From: Denitratimonas yunnanensis (SeqCode)
GTDB taxonomy: Bacteria > Pseudomonadota > Gammaproteobacteria > Xanthomonadales > Xanthomonadaceae
Direction of reading: 5' to 3'
Assembly (NCBI GenBank): GCA_026410415.1
Contig: JAPMLR010000001.1
Location: 372,001 to 436,000, forward strand
DNA: 64,000 bases
Below the pieces are notes generated by a model, which ran no database searches, was not told the origin of the DNA, and saw only the letters and a list, made by a program, of their open reading frames with translations. Position 1 is the first letter of the stretch. Each line of letters begins with the position of its first letter. Position numbers and translations under genes: made by a program. This document shows, piece after piece, positions 45,324 to 54,671 of the stretch.

Positions 45324-46597
45324 GCAAGCTCACCCTGTCGCTGGCCCCGCCGCCGGCGCGACCGTTGCGCTGGCTGATGAGCGCACCGCTGTGGGGCATG
45401 GTGGCCGGTGCCTGGCTGTTGTTGCAGGGCGATGCTGCCCTGCTCGGTCGCTGGTCGCTGCAGACGGTAGTGCTGGTCCACGTGTTCACCCTCGGCGTAT
45501 TGGGCAACGCGATGCTCGGCAGCCTGTTGCAGTTCCTTCCCGTTGCTGCCGATACTGCGATGCCGCTGGATGCCTCGCTGCCCTGGCTGCACGCCGCATT
45601 CAATCTCGGGCTGGTGTTGTTCGTCCTGATCCTGCCCCATGGCGCGGGTTCCCCGGCGATGCCGATCGCGTCGATCCTGCTCGGGCTGCCGCCCGTCGTC
45701 ATCGCGCTCGCCGCCTTGCCCGCATTGCTGCGGCGCGGGCCGCAACGCATGCTGCGCACGGGGATCGGGTTTTCCCTGTGCGCGTTGGTCGTGACTGTGG
45801 CAATCGGCCTGCTGCTGGTTTTCCTCCTGCGTGGTGCACTGGCCTTGCCGCTGGATCGCATCGCCGATGTGCATGCCGTGTCCGGGCTGCTCGGCTGGAT
45901 CGTGGGACTGATGGTGGCGGTGGGGAGCGTGACCTTGCCGATGTTTCAGGGAACGAAGACGGTTCCTGCGTACTGGCTTGCAGTGTGGATCGCGCTTTGT
46001 GGCATCGGGTTGGCCGCCGGCACGGTGCTGTACCTTGCCGGTGGTGCGCAGGCAGCGCTGATCCTGGCCGTGTCACCGGCAGCACTGGCGTTCATCACGG
46101 CTTCCCTTTGGTTGTCGTGGCGCGCCACGCGGCGGCGCGACACAGCCCTGCCCTGGTTCTGGCGCATCGGCACGCTTTCTCTCGGTGCCGCGTGCCTGAT
46201 CGGTCTGTCGGGCGTGGCATGGCCGTTGTCGTCGCAATCCGTCCTCGTGGCCGGCATGCTAGGGATCGGCATCGGACTGCCGATGATGCTGATCGGAATG
46301 ATGCTGGAAATCGTTCCGTTCCTCGCCTGGATCCGATTGCGTCGCGGCTGCCCGCGCGGCATCCGCATTCCGGGAGCGGGAGTGCTGTTGCCCGAATGCG
46401 ACAAATATCTCGTGCTGGTCGTGCATCTGGGTTGCGCCATGGTCCTGTGTGGTGCCGCGGGATGGCCAGCGCTGGCACGGGGAGCGGGGTTTGTCCTGCT
46501 GCTGACCTATGCGGTGACGTTCGCCTGCCTGATCGCCTGCCTGCGCCGGGCCGGGCATTTCCTGCGTGGACGGCTGGCGCAGCACATGCCCCGGTGA
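45320..46597 (+). CDS. Polytopic membrane protein, possibly heme-binding (NnrS-like)
   Basis: 425-aa integral membrane protein with about 12 helices. Two helices carry a His in a Gly-rich setting: VLVHVFTLGVLGNAMLG followed by LLQFLPV, and DVHAVSGLLGWIVGLMVAVGS followed by LPMF. Such H-x(3)-LG and LP patterns recall the NnrS and cytochrome-oxidase subunit I-type helices of nitrogen-oxide metabolism, but the resemblance is by pattern only. It overlaps the DUF2249 gene by four bases, so both are made together under the FNR-type box. No transport motif is seen. Confidence 0.7.
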   Translation: MSKLTLSLAPPPARPLRWLMSAPLWGMVAGAWLLLQGDAALLGRWSLQTVVLVHVFTLGVLGNAMLGSLLQFLPVAADTAMPLDASLPWLHAAFNLGLVLFVLILPHGAGSPAMPIASILLGLPPVVIALAALPALLRRGPQRMLRTGIGFSLCALVVTVAIGLLLVFLLRGALALPLDRIADVHAVSGLLGWIVGLMVAVGSVTLPMFQGTKTVPAYWLAVWIALCGIGLAAGTVLYLAGGAQAALILAVSPAALAFITASLWLSWRATRRRDTALPWFWRIGTLSLGAACLIGLSGVAWPLSSQSVLVAGMLGIGIGLPMMLIGMMLEIVPFLAWIRLRRGCPRGIRIPGAGVLLPECDKYLVLVVHLGCAMVLCGAAGWPALARGAGFVLLLTYAVTFACLIACLRRAGHFLRGRLAQHMPR

Positions 46598-46620
46598 TGG
46601 ATCGAGCCATGCCGGGCCTG

Positions 46621-46640
46621 CCTGATCGGGCACGATCAGG
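46621..46640. promoter_or_regulatory. Palindromic operator-like site before the YdeP-type gene
   Basis: Perfect seven-base arms CCTGATC and GATCAGG are separated by six bases, centred about 52 bases upstream of the start at 46683. The arms resemble FNR half-sites but the spacing is four bases too long for FNR. It could be an operator for another regulator or a weak hairpin ending the upstream transcript. Confidence 0.4.
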
Positions 46641-46682
46641 CCAGACGATGCACTCGTCGCGCCGGCACGGCATCATGATGGA

Positions 46683-49031
46683 ATGAGCAACAAACCGATC
46701 CGCAAGTACGGGGGGCCCGCCGGTGGCTGGGACGCGCTGAAGAGCGTCGCCAGGCATCTTATCGAGCAGGACATCGAGATCCGTGGCGCACGCACCCTGC
46801 TGCATGCCAACCAGCCGGGTGGCTTCGATTGCCCCGGCTGCGCCTGGCCCGACCGCGATCACACCTCCACCTTCGAATTTTGCGAGAACGGTGCCAAAGC
46901 CGTGGCCGCCGAGGCCACCAAGCATCGTGCCGGCCCCGAATTGTTCGCCCGATACAGCGTCAGTCGCCTGGCCGAATACAGCGATCACTGGCTCGAACAA
47001 CAAGGCCGCCTCACCCATCCGATGCGTTACGACGCGGCCACCGATCATTACGTTCCGGTGAGCTGGCACGAGGCATTCGGCCTGATTGCAGCGCACCTCG
47101 ATGCCCTGCCCTCGCCGGATGACGCGATTTTCTACACCTCCGGGCGCACTTCGAATGAAGCCGCGTTCCTGTACCAGTTGTTCGTGCGCGAATACGGCAC
47201 CAACAACTTCCCCGATTGCTCGAACATGTGCCACGAGTCTTCCGGCACGGCGATGAAAAAGCAGATCGGCGTCGGCAAGGGCACGGTCTCGCTGCACGAT
47301 TTCGAACAGGCCGATGCGATCTTCATCTTCGGCCAGAATCCCGGAACCAACCACCCGCGCATGCTCGGCGAACTCCGTGATGCGGCCAGGCGTGGCTGCC
47401 GCATCGTGGCGTTCAACCCGTTGCGGGAACGCGGGCTGGAACGGTTTGCCGACCCGCAGGACAAGCTGCAGATGGCGACATTCGGATCGTCGAAGATCGC
47501 CTCCGACTACCTGCAATTGAAGATCGGTGGCGATCTCGCGGCGGTCAAAGGCATCATCAAGCATGTTCTGGAGCGCGATGCCGAAGCGCAAGCGAACAAC
47601 GCGCCGTCACTGCTGGATCGCGACTTCATCGCCACGCACTGCATCGGCTTCGAGGCGTTCGCTGCCGATGTGCTCGCCGAGTCGTGGGACACGATCGTGG
47701 CCGAGTCGGGTCTGAGCGAAGCCGAAATTCGTCATGCTGGCGACATCTATCTCGGCGCCGAACGCGTGATTGCGTGCTGGGGCATGGGCATCACCCAGCA
47801 CAAGCACTCGGTGGCGACAATCCAGATGATCGTCAACCTGCTGTTGTTGCGTGGCAACCTCGGTCGCGAGGGCGCCGGTGCGTGCCCGGTTCGCGGACAC
47901 AGCAATGTGCAGGGCGATCGGACGATGATGATCTGGGAAAAGCCGCCGCAGGCGTTTCTGGATCGACTGCGCGAGGTGTGCGGCTTCGAGCCGCCGCGCC
48001 ATGAGGGCTACGACACGATCGGTGCCATCGAGGCGATGATCGACGGCCGCGCCAAGGTGTTCTTCGGCATGGGCGGCAACTTTGCCGTGGCCACGCCCGA
48101 CAGCGAGGCGACGGCGCGCGGATTGCGAGGCTGCGATCTCACCGTGCATGTCACCACCAAGCTCAATCGCAGCCATCTGGTGCACGGCCGCGAGGCACTG
48201 ATTCTTCCCTGCCTCGGCCGCACCGAGATCGACATGCAAGCCTCGGGGCCGCAGGCGGTGACGGTGGAGGATTCCATGAGCATGGTTCACCTCTCCTCCG
48301 GCATCAATCCGCCGGCATCGGAGAATTTGCTGTCCGAACCCGCCATTGTCGCGCGGCTTGCACAGGCCACCTTGAGGGAACGAAGCAAAGTGCCGTGGCT
48401 CTGGATGCTCGAAGACTACGACCGCATTCGCGACCTGATCGCCCGCGTGTTCGACGACTTCCACGACTTCAACCAACGCGTCCGTGTTCCAGGAGGTTTT
48501 CGTCTTTCCAACGCAGCGCGGGATCGTATCTGGCAAACCGCCAGCGGCAAGGCGCACTTCATCGTCGCACCGATTCCCACCGACAATCCGATTCATCGCG
48601 CACGCCGGCACCATGCAGACCGGCAGGTTTTCACGCTCGCTACCGTGCGTTCCCACGACCAATACAACACCACGGTGTACGGCCTCGACGACCGCTATCG
48701 TGGCGTGTTCGGCGAGCGGCGCGTGCTGTTCATCCATCCGAAGGACATCGCTGCACTCGGAATGAAAGCCGGTGATTGGGTCGATCTGAGAAGCCTGAGC
48801 GACGACGGCGTGGAGCGCGTCGCGCGACGCTTCCTGCTGGCGGCTTACGACATTCCGCGAGGCTGTCTTGCCGCGTACTACCCGGAAACCAACCCGTTGG
48901 TTCCGCTGGGGAGCTTTGCGGACGAATCGCGCACGCCAACCTCCAAGTCGATTCCGGTGATCGTCACGCCGCACGCAGCGGACTCGGCCCGATCTGTCCT
49001 CAGTCGCGACATTCCCGCCCGTGTCGGTTGA
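46683..49031 (+). CDS. YdeP-type (FdhF-like) molybdopterin oxidoreductase
   Basis: 782-aa member of the FdhF/YdeP family of molybdenum-bis-MGD enzymes. The N-terminus has GGFDCPGCAWPD (possible Fe-S or metal Cys) rather than the CxxCxxxC of ordinary formate dehydrogenases. The active-site region is SNMCHESSGTAMKKQIG near residue 185, with Cys and no in-frame UGA. Cofactor-binding blocks follow: FGQNPGTNHPRML, GACPVRGHSNVQGDRTM, FTLATVRSHDQYNTTVYG. In E. coli YdeP is linked to acid resistance; its substrate is unknown. A winged-helix gene overlaps its end by 11 bases. Confidence 0.92.
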   Translation: MSNKPIRKYGGPAGGWDALKSVARHLIEQDIEIRGARTLLHANQPGGFDCPGCAWPDRDHTSTFEFCENGAKAVAAEATKHRAGPELFARYSVSRLAEYSDHWLEQQGRLTHPMRYDAATDHYVPVSWHEAFGLIAAHLDALPSPDDAIFYTSGRTSNEAAFLYQLFVREYGTNNFPDCSNMCHESSGTAMKKQIGVGKGTVSLHDFEQADAIFIFGQNPGTNHPRMLGELRDAARRGCRIVAFNPLRERGLERFADPQDKLQMATFGSSKIASDYLQLKIGGDLAAVKGIIKHVLERDAEAQANNAPSLLDRDFIATHCIGFEAFAADVLAESWDTIVAESGLSEAEIRHAGDIYLGAERVIACWGMGITQHKHSVATIQMIVNLLLLRGNLGREGAGACPVRGHSNVQGDRTMMIWEKPPQAFLDRLREVCGFEPPRHEGYDTIGAIEAMIDGRAKVFFGMGGNFAVATPDSEATARGLRGCDLTVHVTTKLNRSHLVHGREALILPCLGRTEIDMQASGPQAVTVEDSMSMVHLSSGINPPASENLLSEPAIVARLAQATLRERSKVPWLWMLEDYDRIRDLIARVFDDFHDFNQRVRVPGGFRLSNAARDRIWQTASGKAHFIVAPIPTDNPIHRARRHHADRQVFTLATVRSHDQYNTTVYGLDDRYRGVFGERRVLFIHPKDIAALGMKAGDWVDLRSLSDDGVERVARRFLLAAYDIPRGCLAAYYPETNPLVPLGSFADESRTPTSKSIPVIVTPHAADSARSVLSRDIPARVG

Positions 49032-49275
49032 TCCATCACTGGTCGCCGCACTGCTCGCGCAGCTTGCGGAGGCGCCGGAGGGCCTCTCCCTGCCTCGTCT
49101 GTGCAAGCGATTGGACGTGCGCATGAGCGTGCTGACGCGCACGCTGAGCTGGATCGGCGAGGCATCGATTGCAGGCCAGCCGGGACCAGGCTGGGTTCGC
49201 CTCGAGGAAGACCGCAGACGCACGCTCGTTCACCTCGCACCGGCGGGCGAACAACTCCTCCGCGAGCGCGGCTGA
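49021..49275 (+). CDS. Small winged-helix protein
   Basis: 84-aa protein starting at GTG, 11 bases inside the end of the YdeP-type gene. The sequence LVAALLAQLAEAPEGLSLPRLCKRLDVRMSVLTRTLSWIGEASI (given here by its blocks) has the helix-helix-turn-helix spacing of a winged helix, followed by a wing (PGWVRLEEDRRRTLVHLAPAG). It may bind DNA and regulate the molybdoenzyme, or be a small adaptor. Its stop lies two bases from the 3' end of the convergent tRNA-Sec. Family not recognised. Confidence 0.65.
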   Translation: MSVDPSLVAALLAQLAEAPEGLSLPRLCKRLDVRMSVLTRTLSWIGEASIAGQPGPGWVRLEEDRRRTLVHLAPAGEQLLRERG

Positions 49276-49277
49276 CA

Positions 49278-49373
49278 TGGCGGGAGGACGTGGGAGTCGA
49301 ACCCACCCGGGACAGGCTCGCTGCCCCAACCGGATTTGAAGTCCGGCCGCCCCACCGGGGGCGATGTCCTCCC
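49278..49373 (-). tRNA. selC: tRNA-Sec (TCA)
   Basis: 96-nt tRNA with encoded CCA and an 8-bp acceptor (GGGAGGAC/GTCCTCCC), discriminator G, a long D-stem (GCCCC type), a long variable arm (GGGGCAGCGAGCCTGTCCC region) and anticodon loop CTTCAAA with anticodon TCA. These match the E. coli selC plan. It starts seven bases downstream of the selB stop on the same strand, so it should be processed from the sel transcript. Confidence 0.96.
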
Positions 49374-49380
49374 GAGAAAG

Positions 49381-51285
49381 TCAATTATCGAACAGATCGC
49401 TCCGGTGCGGGTTGATGCGGCGAAAATCGCCGCGCCGCAAGGTAAATCCGAGCCCATCGAAGAAGTCGAGAATCTCGATCGCCACCTTGCGGCCGTTGTG
49501 TACGCGGTCGCGGAAGGCCGGTGCGGTGAACCAGCCGGTGTCGCTTTGTGCGGCGAGGTTCGTGAGGATCCCGGCCATCTCCCGAACCACCTCGCGCGAA
49601 AAAAAGTGGTCATGTGCGATCTGGTCGGTGCGCCCGAGTCGCTGGGTCAATTTCAGCACGCGACGAACGTCACGTTCGTCCAATCCGAACTGCGTGGCGA
49701 AATCGCGTACCCGGGGTGGACGGAAGCGCATCTCGCCGAGCAGCTGGGGCTGGATTCTCAGCCACAACGCGTCGTCCTCTCCGGTCAGCCTGACGGCATG
49801 ATCGGGCAGCCGCACGAAGGCGCCATCCAGCACGATGTCGCCGGAGGCGGCCAGGCGATGGAGGAAGGCGAGGAAAGCAGCTTTCGGCAACCGTGGTTGC
49901 AGCATCAGGCGCAGCGTTTCGCGACCGAGGCCCGCCAGATCCGGGTGTTGCGCGTGGAAGCCAGTCAACGCCGTCGTCACCCCCGAATGCAGTGCCTCGA
50001 GATGCTCCGGCATGAGCGCCAGCGTGTCGATGATGTCTGCACCGACCTCGCGACAAACCCGCGCCTGATCGCTACCGTCCCTGCCTCGATCGCGCAGGAA
50101 GACGGTCAGTTCGACGGGTGCAAGGCGCAGAAGCGCGCTGAGCGCCTTGGTCATGTCCAGATGACTGGCCGCCGCCAATGTCGCGAGACGCTCGGATGTC
50201 CCGCGCTTTCGTGCCGGTGCGCGCAGATCGACGAAGCGGCCGCCTCCCAGGCATCGCGTGGACGAGGTGTCCCGCAAGACAAAGCGGTCGCCCACGACGG
50301 CGGCGATGGGACGCTCCAGCACGATCTGGATGAATCCATGCATCCCCGGCTGCAGGTCGCCGTTCAACGGCACCACGCGTGCAGGAACCTCGACCGCATG
50401 GCTGTGCAGATGCACCGGGAACCACGTCGTGATGGGGATGGACTCGCCGGGCAGCACCTGCAACACGGCATCGATGCGCTCGGTGGGGGCATGCATTGCT
50501 GGCGCCAGAACGACATCGCCGCGCCGGAATGCGCCCTTTGCCGCGCCGTCCCCGGCCAGATTCAAGGCGCAGCGCTGTCCCGCGACCGCGACCGCTGCGG
50601 GCCGATTCTGGGCATGAATGCCTCGAACACGAACCGTGAGCCCGAGCGGACTGACGATCGCCGTGTCGCCCACGGCAATTCGTCCGGATACCACGGTGCC
50701 GGTGACGACCGTTCCCGTTCCCGCGAGCGTGAAGCTGCGGTCAATCGTCAGACGAAACAGGCCATCCTCGCTGCGCAGCGTGGTGGTGGCGTCGGCGCGA
50801 ACCAGGAGCGCTCGCAGGGTCGAGATACCCTCGCCGGTGAGCGATGACACCGGAACAATCGGTGCATCCGACAAGGCCGTGCCTGCCAGTGCTGCGCGAA
50901 TGTCGGACATGACCTGTGCACGTCGCGCGGCATCGGCCCGATCCGCTTTCGTCATCGCGACGATGCCCTGTGCAACGCCAAGCAATTCGAGAATCGTGAG
51001 GTGCTCGCGGGTTTGAGGCATCACGCCATCGTCGGCAGCCACCACCAGCAACGCGAGGTCGATGCCACCGGCGCCCGCCAGCATGGTTCGGATCAGGCGC
51101 TCATGCCCCGGAACGTCCACGAATCCGGTGATGCGCCCGTTGCCCATGTCGGCATACGCGAACCCCAGTTCGATGCTGATGCCACGCGCCTTTTCTTCCG
51201 CGAGCCGATCCGCATCCACTCCCGTCAGCGCTTTCACCAGCGCCGTCTTGCCGTGGTCGATGTGGCCTGCGGTTCCGACGATCAC
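49381..51285 (-). CDS. selB: Selenocysteine-specific elongation factor SelB
   Basis: 634-aa GTPase that delivers Sec-tRNA to the ribosome at UGA codons followed by a SECIS hairpin. The GTP-binding motifs are [14 protein letters not shown] near residue 4, DVPGHER near 57 and MTKAD near 110. The C-terminal half is a chain of winged-helix domains (domain IV), including the mRNA-binding end ([27 protein letters not shown] in parts). The start is GTG, overlapping the selA stop (GTGA), which gives the usual [14 protein letters not shown]-terminus. Confidence 0.96.
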   Translation of the reverse strand: MIVGTAGHIDHGKTALVKALTGVDADRLAEEKARGISIELGFAYADMGNGRITGFVDVPGHERLIRTMLAGAGGIDLALLVVAADDGVMPQTREHLTILELLGVAQGIVAMTKADRADAARRAQVMSDIRAALAGTALSDAPIVPVSSLTGEGISTLRALLVRADATTTLRSEDGLFRLTIDRSFTLAGTGTVVTGTVVSGRIAVGDTAIVSPLGLTVRVRGIHAQNRPAAVAVAGQRCALNLAGDGAAKGAFRRGDVVLAPAMHAPTERIDAVLQVLPGESIPITTWFPVHLHSHAVEVPARVVPLNGDLQPGMHGFIQIVLERPIAAVVGDRFVLRDTSSTRCLGGGRFVDLRAPARKRGTSERLATLAAASHLDMTKALSALLRLAPVELTVFLRDRGRDGSDQARVCREVGADIIDTLALMPEHLEALHSGVTTALTGFHAQHPDLAGLGRETLRLMLQPRLPKAAFLAFLHRLAASGDIVLDGAFVRLPDHAVRLTGEDDALWLRIQPQLLGEMRFRPPRVRDFATQFGLDERDVRRVLKLTQRLGRTDQIAHDHFFSREVVREMAGILTNLAAQSDTGWFTAPAFRDRVHNGRKVAIEILDFFDGLGFTLRRGDFRRINPHRSDLFDN

Positions 51286-52667
51286 GGCGCGTCGAGGGCT
51301 CGCAACGCGTCGAGAAGACGCGCATCGTCGTCGAGACAACGCAGATCGAGAACGACGGCACCATCACGGATGCGCCCGACAATCGGGATGGGAAGCGCGC
51401 GCAGGCGCGCCGCGAGCCGATCCGGCGCATCGCCGCCCTCGCCTTCGATACGAAGACCGGCGCTGGGCAGCGTATCCACCGGCAATGCACCCGATCCGGC
51501 CTGACTTTCACACTGGCAGGCCGTTACTCGAAAGCCCTGCGGCGCGAGCAAGGTCGCCACCTCCGTTACCAGCCGCTGCGCCTGTGCTGCGATCTCGACG
51601 GCGGGACGCGCGAGATGACGCAGTGTTGGAAGCTGCTGCTGCAATCGATCCGGGTCACGATAAAGGCGAAGCGTGGCCTCCAGGGCGGCGATGCGTATCT
51701 TGTCGAGGCGAAGTGCGCGTTTGAGCGGGTTGCGGTCGATCGCGGCAATGAGATCACGGCGACCCACGATGAAGCCGGCCTGGGCCCCACCGAGCAGTTT
51801 GTCGCCGGAAAAGGTCGCCAGATCGGCCCCTTCGGCCACGGCCTCGCGCACCGTCGGCTCGCGGCGCAAGCCGAAGCGCGAGAGATCCAGCAGCGAGCCC
51901 GAACCCAGGTCATTGAGCAACGGCACGCCAGCCTCTCGCGTGATTCGCACCAGTGCCGGCGCAGGCACGGCCGCAGTGAAGCCTTCAATGCGGTAGTTGG
52001 ACGTGTGCACCTTGAGCACGAGTGCCGTATCGGGACCGATCGCTCCGGCGTAGTCATGTGCGTGGGTACGATTGGTGGTGCCGACTTCGATCAGTCGGAC
52101 ACCGGCGCGCGCCATGATGTCTGGAAGCCGGAACGCGCCGCCGATCTCGATCAGCTCGCCACGCGACACGATGGCCTCGCGGCCCGAACCGAGTGTGTTC
52201 AGCGCCAGCAGCACTGCCGCCGCGTTGTTGTTGACGACAGTCGCATCCTCCGCACCGGTCAACTCGCGCAAAAGTTCTCGAAGGTGATCTTCGCGTTGCC
52301 CGCGCCCGCCATCCTCCAGATCGAACTCGAGTGCCAGCGGATGCGCCATCGCCATGTGTGCCGCTTCGATGGCGGATTCCGCGAGCACCGCGCGACCCAG
52401 ATTGGTGTGCAGCACCGTGCCGGTCAGGTTGAGCACCGGGCGAAGTTCGCTGGCGGCTTGCGCATCCAGCATCTCTGCCACGCGAGAGGGCAATGATGCA
52501 GCGACGTCATCACAGCCCGCTCCCGCGCGAATCGCCTCGCGGGCCTGCGCCAGTGCCGACCTCAATGCTGAAATCAGCGCACTGCGGCCGTGGGTATCGA
52601 TCAAGCCTCTGCCTGCCTCGGACAGCAGGAACTGGTCCACCGACGGAAGGGCACGGAATCCGGTCAT
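51282..52667 (-). CDS. selA: L-seryl-tRNA(Sec) selenium transferase
   Basis: 461-aa PLP enzyme converting seryl-tRNA(Sec) to selenocysteinyl-tRNA(Sec) with selenophosphate. N-terminal helical domain ([13 protein letters not shown], residues 4-16), then [20 protein letters not shown] in parts, [28 protein letters not shown] and the cofactor-Lys motif [18 protein letters not shown] near residue 285. The ATG at 52667 was chosen because it overlaps the fdhE stop (TGATG) and gives the normal N-terminus. selB overlaps its end. Confidence 0.96.
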   Translation of the reverse strand: MTGFRALPSVDQFLLSEAGRGLIDTHGRSALISALRSALAQAREAIRAGAGCDDVAASLPSRVAEMLDAQAASELRPVLNLTGTVLHTNLGRAVLAESAIEAAHMAMAHPLALEFDLEDGGRGQREDHLRELLRELTGAEDATVVNNNAAAVLLALNTLGSGREAIVSRGELIEIGGAFRLPDIMARAGVRLIEVGTTNRTHAHDYAGAIGPDTALVLKVHTSNYRIEGFTAAVPAPALVRITREAGVPLLNDLGSGSLLDLSRFGLRREPTVREAVAEGADLATFSGDKLLGGAQAGFIVGRRDLIAAIDRNPLKRALRLDKIRIAALEATLRLYRDPDRLQQQLPTLRHLARPAVEIAAQAQRLVTEVATLLAPQGFRVTACQCESQAGSGALPVDTLPSAGLRIEGEGGDAPDRLAARLRALPIPIVGRIRDGAVVLDLRCLDDDARLLDALRALDAP

Positions 52668-53581
52668 CAATAGCCCGCCAGCCAGGGATTGAAACCGCCA
52701 CGCACGTAGCCAGCATCGCGCATCAGGATGTCCAGACCGAGGCTGCCGACGTCGTCGGCTACCGGATCCAGGCTGGCGTTCTTGTTCTGGTAGAAAATCT
52801 TGACCCAGGCACGGCACTCACGGCACACCTCGGCCTTGACCGTAGCCTCTGCGGTATCCACCGAGCGGTAGCTGATGCCCTTGTTCGAGCCGCAGCACAG
52901 GCATGTCACCCGCACTTCGTTCCATTGCGTGGCGCAGCCCGAACAGCTGGCGTAACGGATGTTCTCGATGCCCTGTGCGCCCATTACCGACGAGGTCACC
53001 GGACGCCCTCCGCACACGGGACACACACCGGTCGCCACGGGAACCAGCGCCTTGGCATCGAGCGTGGCGGCCAGACGCGCAAGATGAACCTGCATCGCCG
53101 CCGCGACGAACAGGTGGATCGCAATCCCATCATCGGGAACGGTGTCGGCCAGCACATGACCGAGAAGCACGCGGCGCTCGTCCGAATCGGCAGCGCGCAG
53201 GCTTTTCAGTGCCTCTCGCGCGGGCTCGGGCATGTCCAGCTCGGTGGCCGCTTCGGCGAGCGCGCACAGGCAGGCATCGAGCCCGGCGTCCGTCGCCATC
53301 GCCGTTCGATCGATGGGCGGCATCGCGCCGTGAACCGCAGCGGCGATACGTGCCTCGGAGATCGGCGTGACCGTTGGCAACGAGACAGCCAACCGCGCCT
53401 GCAGACGAGAAAGATCGGCCAGAAAGCACAGGTAGGGCGCCAACTCGTTGCTCTCGGCGAGAAAAGCGAAACGTCGTGCGCGCGACTGGAACAGCGCCAC
53501 TGGTTCGGGCAGAAAAACCAACGGCGGTTCGGGCACGCCGCCGATGAGCGAGGGATCGGGTTGCAAGGCGTCGTCGGTCAT
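52667..53581 (-). CDS. fdhE: Formate dehydrogenase accessory protein FdhE
   Basis: 304-aa cytoplasmic maturation factor of respiratory formate dehydrogenases. The C-terminal half carries four Cys pairs typical of FdhE, a rubredoxin-like metal site: CPVCGG, CSGC, CLCCG and CREC. The N-terminal half is helical. The ATG at 53581 lies just before the typical length; upstream in-frame residues look non-coding. It is the bridge between fdnGHI and the sel genes. Confidence 0.93.
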   Translation of the reverse strand: MTDDALQPDPSLIGGVPEPPLVFLPEPVALFQSRARRFAFLAESNELAPYLCFLADLSRLQARLAVSLPTVTPISEARIAAAVHGAMPPIDRTAMATDAGLDACLCALAEAATELDMPEPAREALKSLRAADSDERRVLLGHVLADTVPDDGIAIHLFVAAAMQVHLARLAATLDAKALVPVATGVCPVCGGRPVTSSVMGAQGIENIRYASCSGCATQWNEVRVTCLCCGSNKGISYRSVDTAEATVKAEVCRECRAWVKIFYQNKNASLDPVADDVGSLGLDILMRDAGYVRGGFNPWLAGY

Positions 53582-53757
53582 TTGATCGATGGTGTGGAGC
53601 GGTCTCGTGCAAGGTACCGCAATGCGTGCCGATTGTTCGGAATGATTCGGATTTTCCTCGGATGCGCCGCCATGCACTCGTTGAAAGCCCGCGGCAACCT
53701 GGCGTCATGCTGCAAACAGGATCCGTCCGGTCAGCGCGTGATGCCGGCCTGCAAAAT

Positions 53758-53964
53758 TCAAGTCGCGATCACGAAGTCCTGCACCCTGTGACCTCGGTAC
53801 GACTGGACGATCGGGTTGTCGTCGAGGAATCACATCGGATGCGCGTGCCAGATGCGGTTCTCGGCACCTTGAAGCCCGGCGTCGATCCCCCGCGCCAGCA
53901 CGTCGGCGATATCGCGAAGCTCGAGTGTCAGCGCGGTGTTGTAGTCCTGCGTCCGTGCGTGCAT
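53758..53964 (-). pseudogene. DUF1801-like gene remnant with an in-frame TGA
   Basis: The ATG at 53964 has GGAGG three bases upstream and lies 14 bases after the fdnI stop. Forty-four coding-like residues (ELRDIADVLARGIDAG, ENRIWHAHPM) end in TGA at 53832-53830, and the same frame continues for 23 residues (FLDDNPIVQSYRGHRV) to a second TGA at 53760-53758. Proteins of the DUF1801-like group I recall read HPVWFLDGNP here, so the TGA sits where Trp is expected. The simplest reading is a TGG-to-TGA nonsense change in a truncated gene. Recoding as selenocysteine is the alternative because the sel genes are adjacent, but no good SECIS loop is seen. The whole 397-bp gap between fdnI and fdhE holds nothing else. 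Confidence 0.6.
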
Positions 53965-53978
53965 GGGCGCCTCCGGTT

Positions 53979-54671
53979 TCAGTCCTCGCGCACGGTACCC
54001 TGGCGCGCTGCCAACTCGCGCAGCCACTTGCGATGGTGTCGATACGCCCAGCCACCGGTGACCGTGCCGCGCGTCATGGCGCGGAGAGTGCCGCGTGTCC
54101 AGATCGCCGCGTAGACATGCAGCACGAAGATCAGGATGGCGCCCACGGCGGCGGCGGCATGCACCACCAGAGCGATGCGACGGGCAGGAACCGGCACGAG
54201 GTCCGGGAAGTATTGTTCCCAGATCATCACCCCGCTGACGAGCAGGATGAGGATCAATCCGGTCATGCCCCAGAACACCAGCTTCTGGCCCGCGTTGTAC
54301 TTGCCCAGCTCCGGCAACTTTCCCTCATGTCCCTGAAGCACGTCGCCAATCCTGCGGCTCCATTCGACATCTTCCCGTACCGGGAGATTCAGCCGCCACA
54401 TCTGCACGAACAGGCCGAAGAAGCTCACTGCCAACAGCACGCCGATGATCGGATGCAGCCAGCGCGCGGTCTGACCGCCGCCGAACAGCGTCGTCAATCC
54501 GTACAACGACGGGTGAAAGAACGCGAAGCCTGAGAGCAGCAACACGATCATGCACGCTGCCGTGATCCAGTGATTGATCCGGGTGAAGCCGCGGTAGCGG
54601 CTCACCAGCACCTGCGGATCGCGCGACGCGATGGCATCTCCAGGTGCGGAATGAACTCGCGTGTCGCCCAT
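53979..54671 (-). CDS. fdnI: Formate dehydrogenase-N/O gamma subunit (cytochrome b556)
   Basis: 230-aa membrane anchor with four helices that takes electrons from the beta subunit via two hemes b to the quinone pool. Features: RYRGFTRINHWITAACMIVLLLSG in parts (heme His), WLHPIIGVLLAV, WGMTGLILILLVSGVMIW and VVHAAAAVGAILIFVLHVY. The ATG at 54671 overlaps the fdnH stop (TGATG); a GTG one codon earlier is also possible. FdnI and FdoI cannot be told apart from sequence. Confidence 0.94.
   Translation of the reverse strand: MGDTRVHSAPGDAIASRDPQVLVSRYRGFTRINHWITAACMIVLLLSGFAFFHPSLYGLTTLFGGGQTARWLHPIIGVLLAVSFFGLFVQMWRLNLPVREDVEWSRRIGDVLQGHEGKLPELGKYNAGQKLVFWGMTGLILILLVSGVMIWEQYFPDLVPVPARRIALVVHAAAAVGAILIFVLHVYAAIWTRGTLRAMTRGTVTGGWAYRHHRKWLRELAARQGTVRED

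Noticed and set aside
46621..46640. FNR box before the YdeP-type gene
   Set aside because: The half-sites resemble FNR but are four bases too far apart; kept only as an unidentified operator-like dyad.
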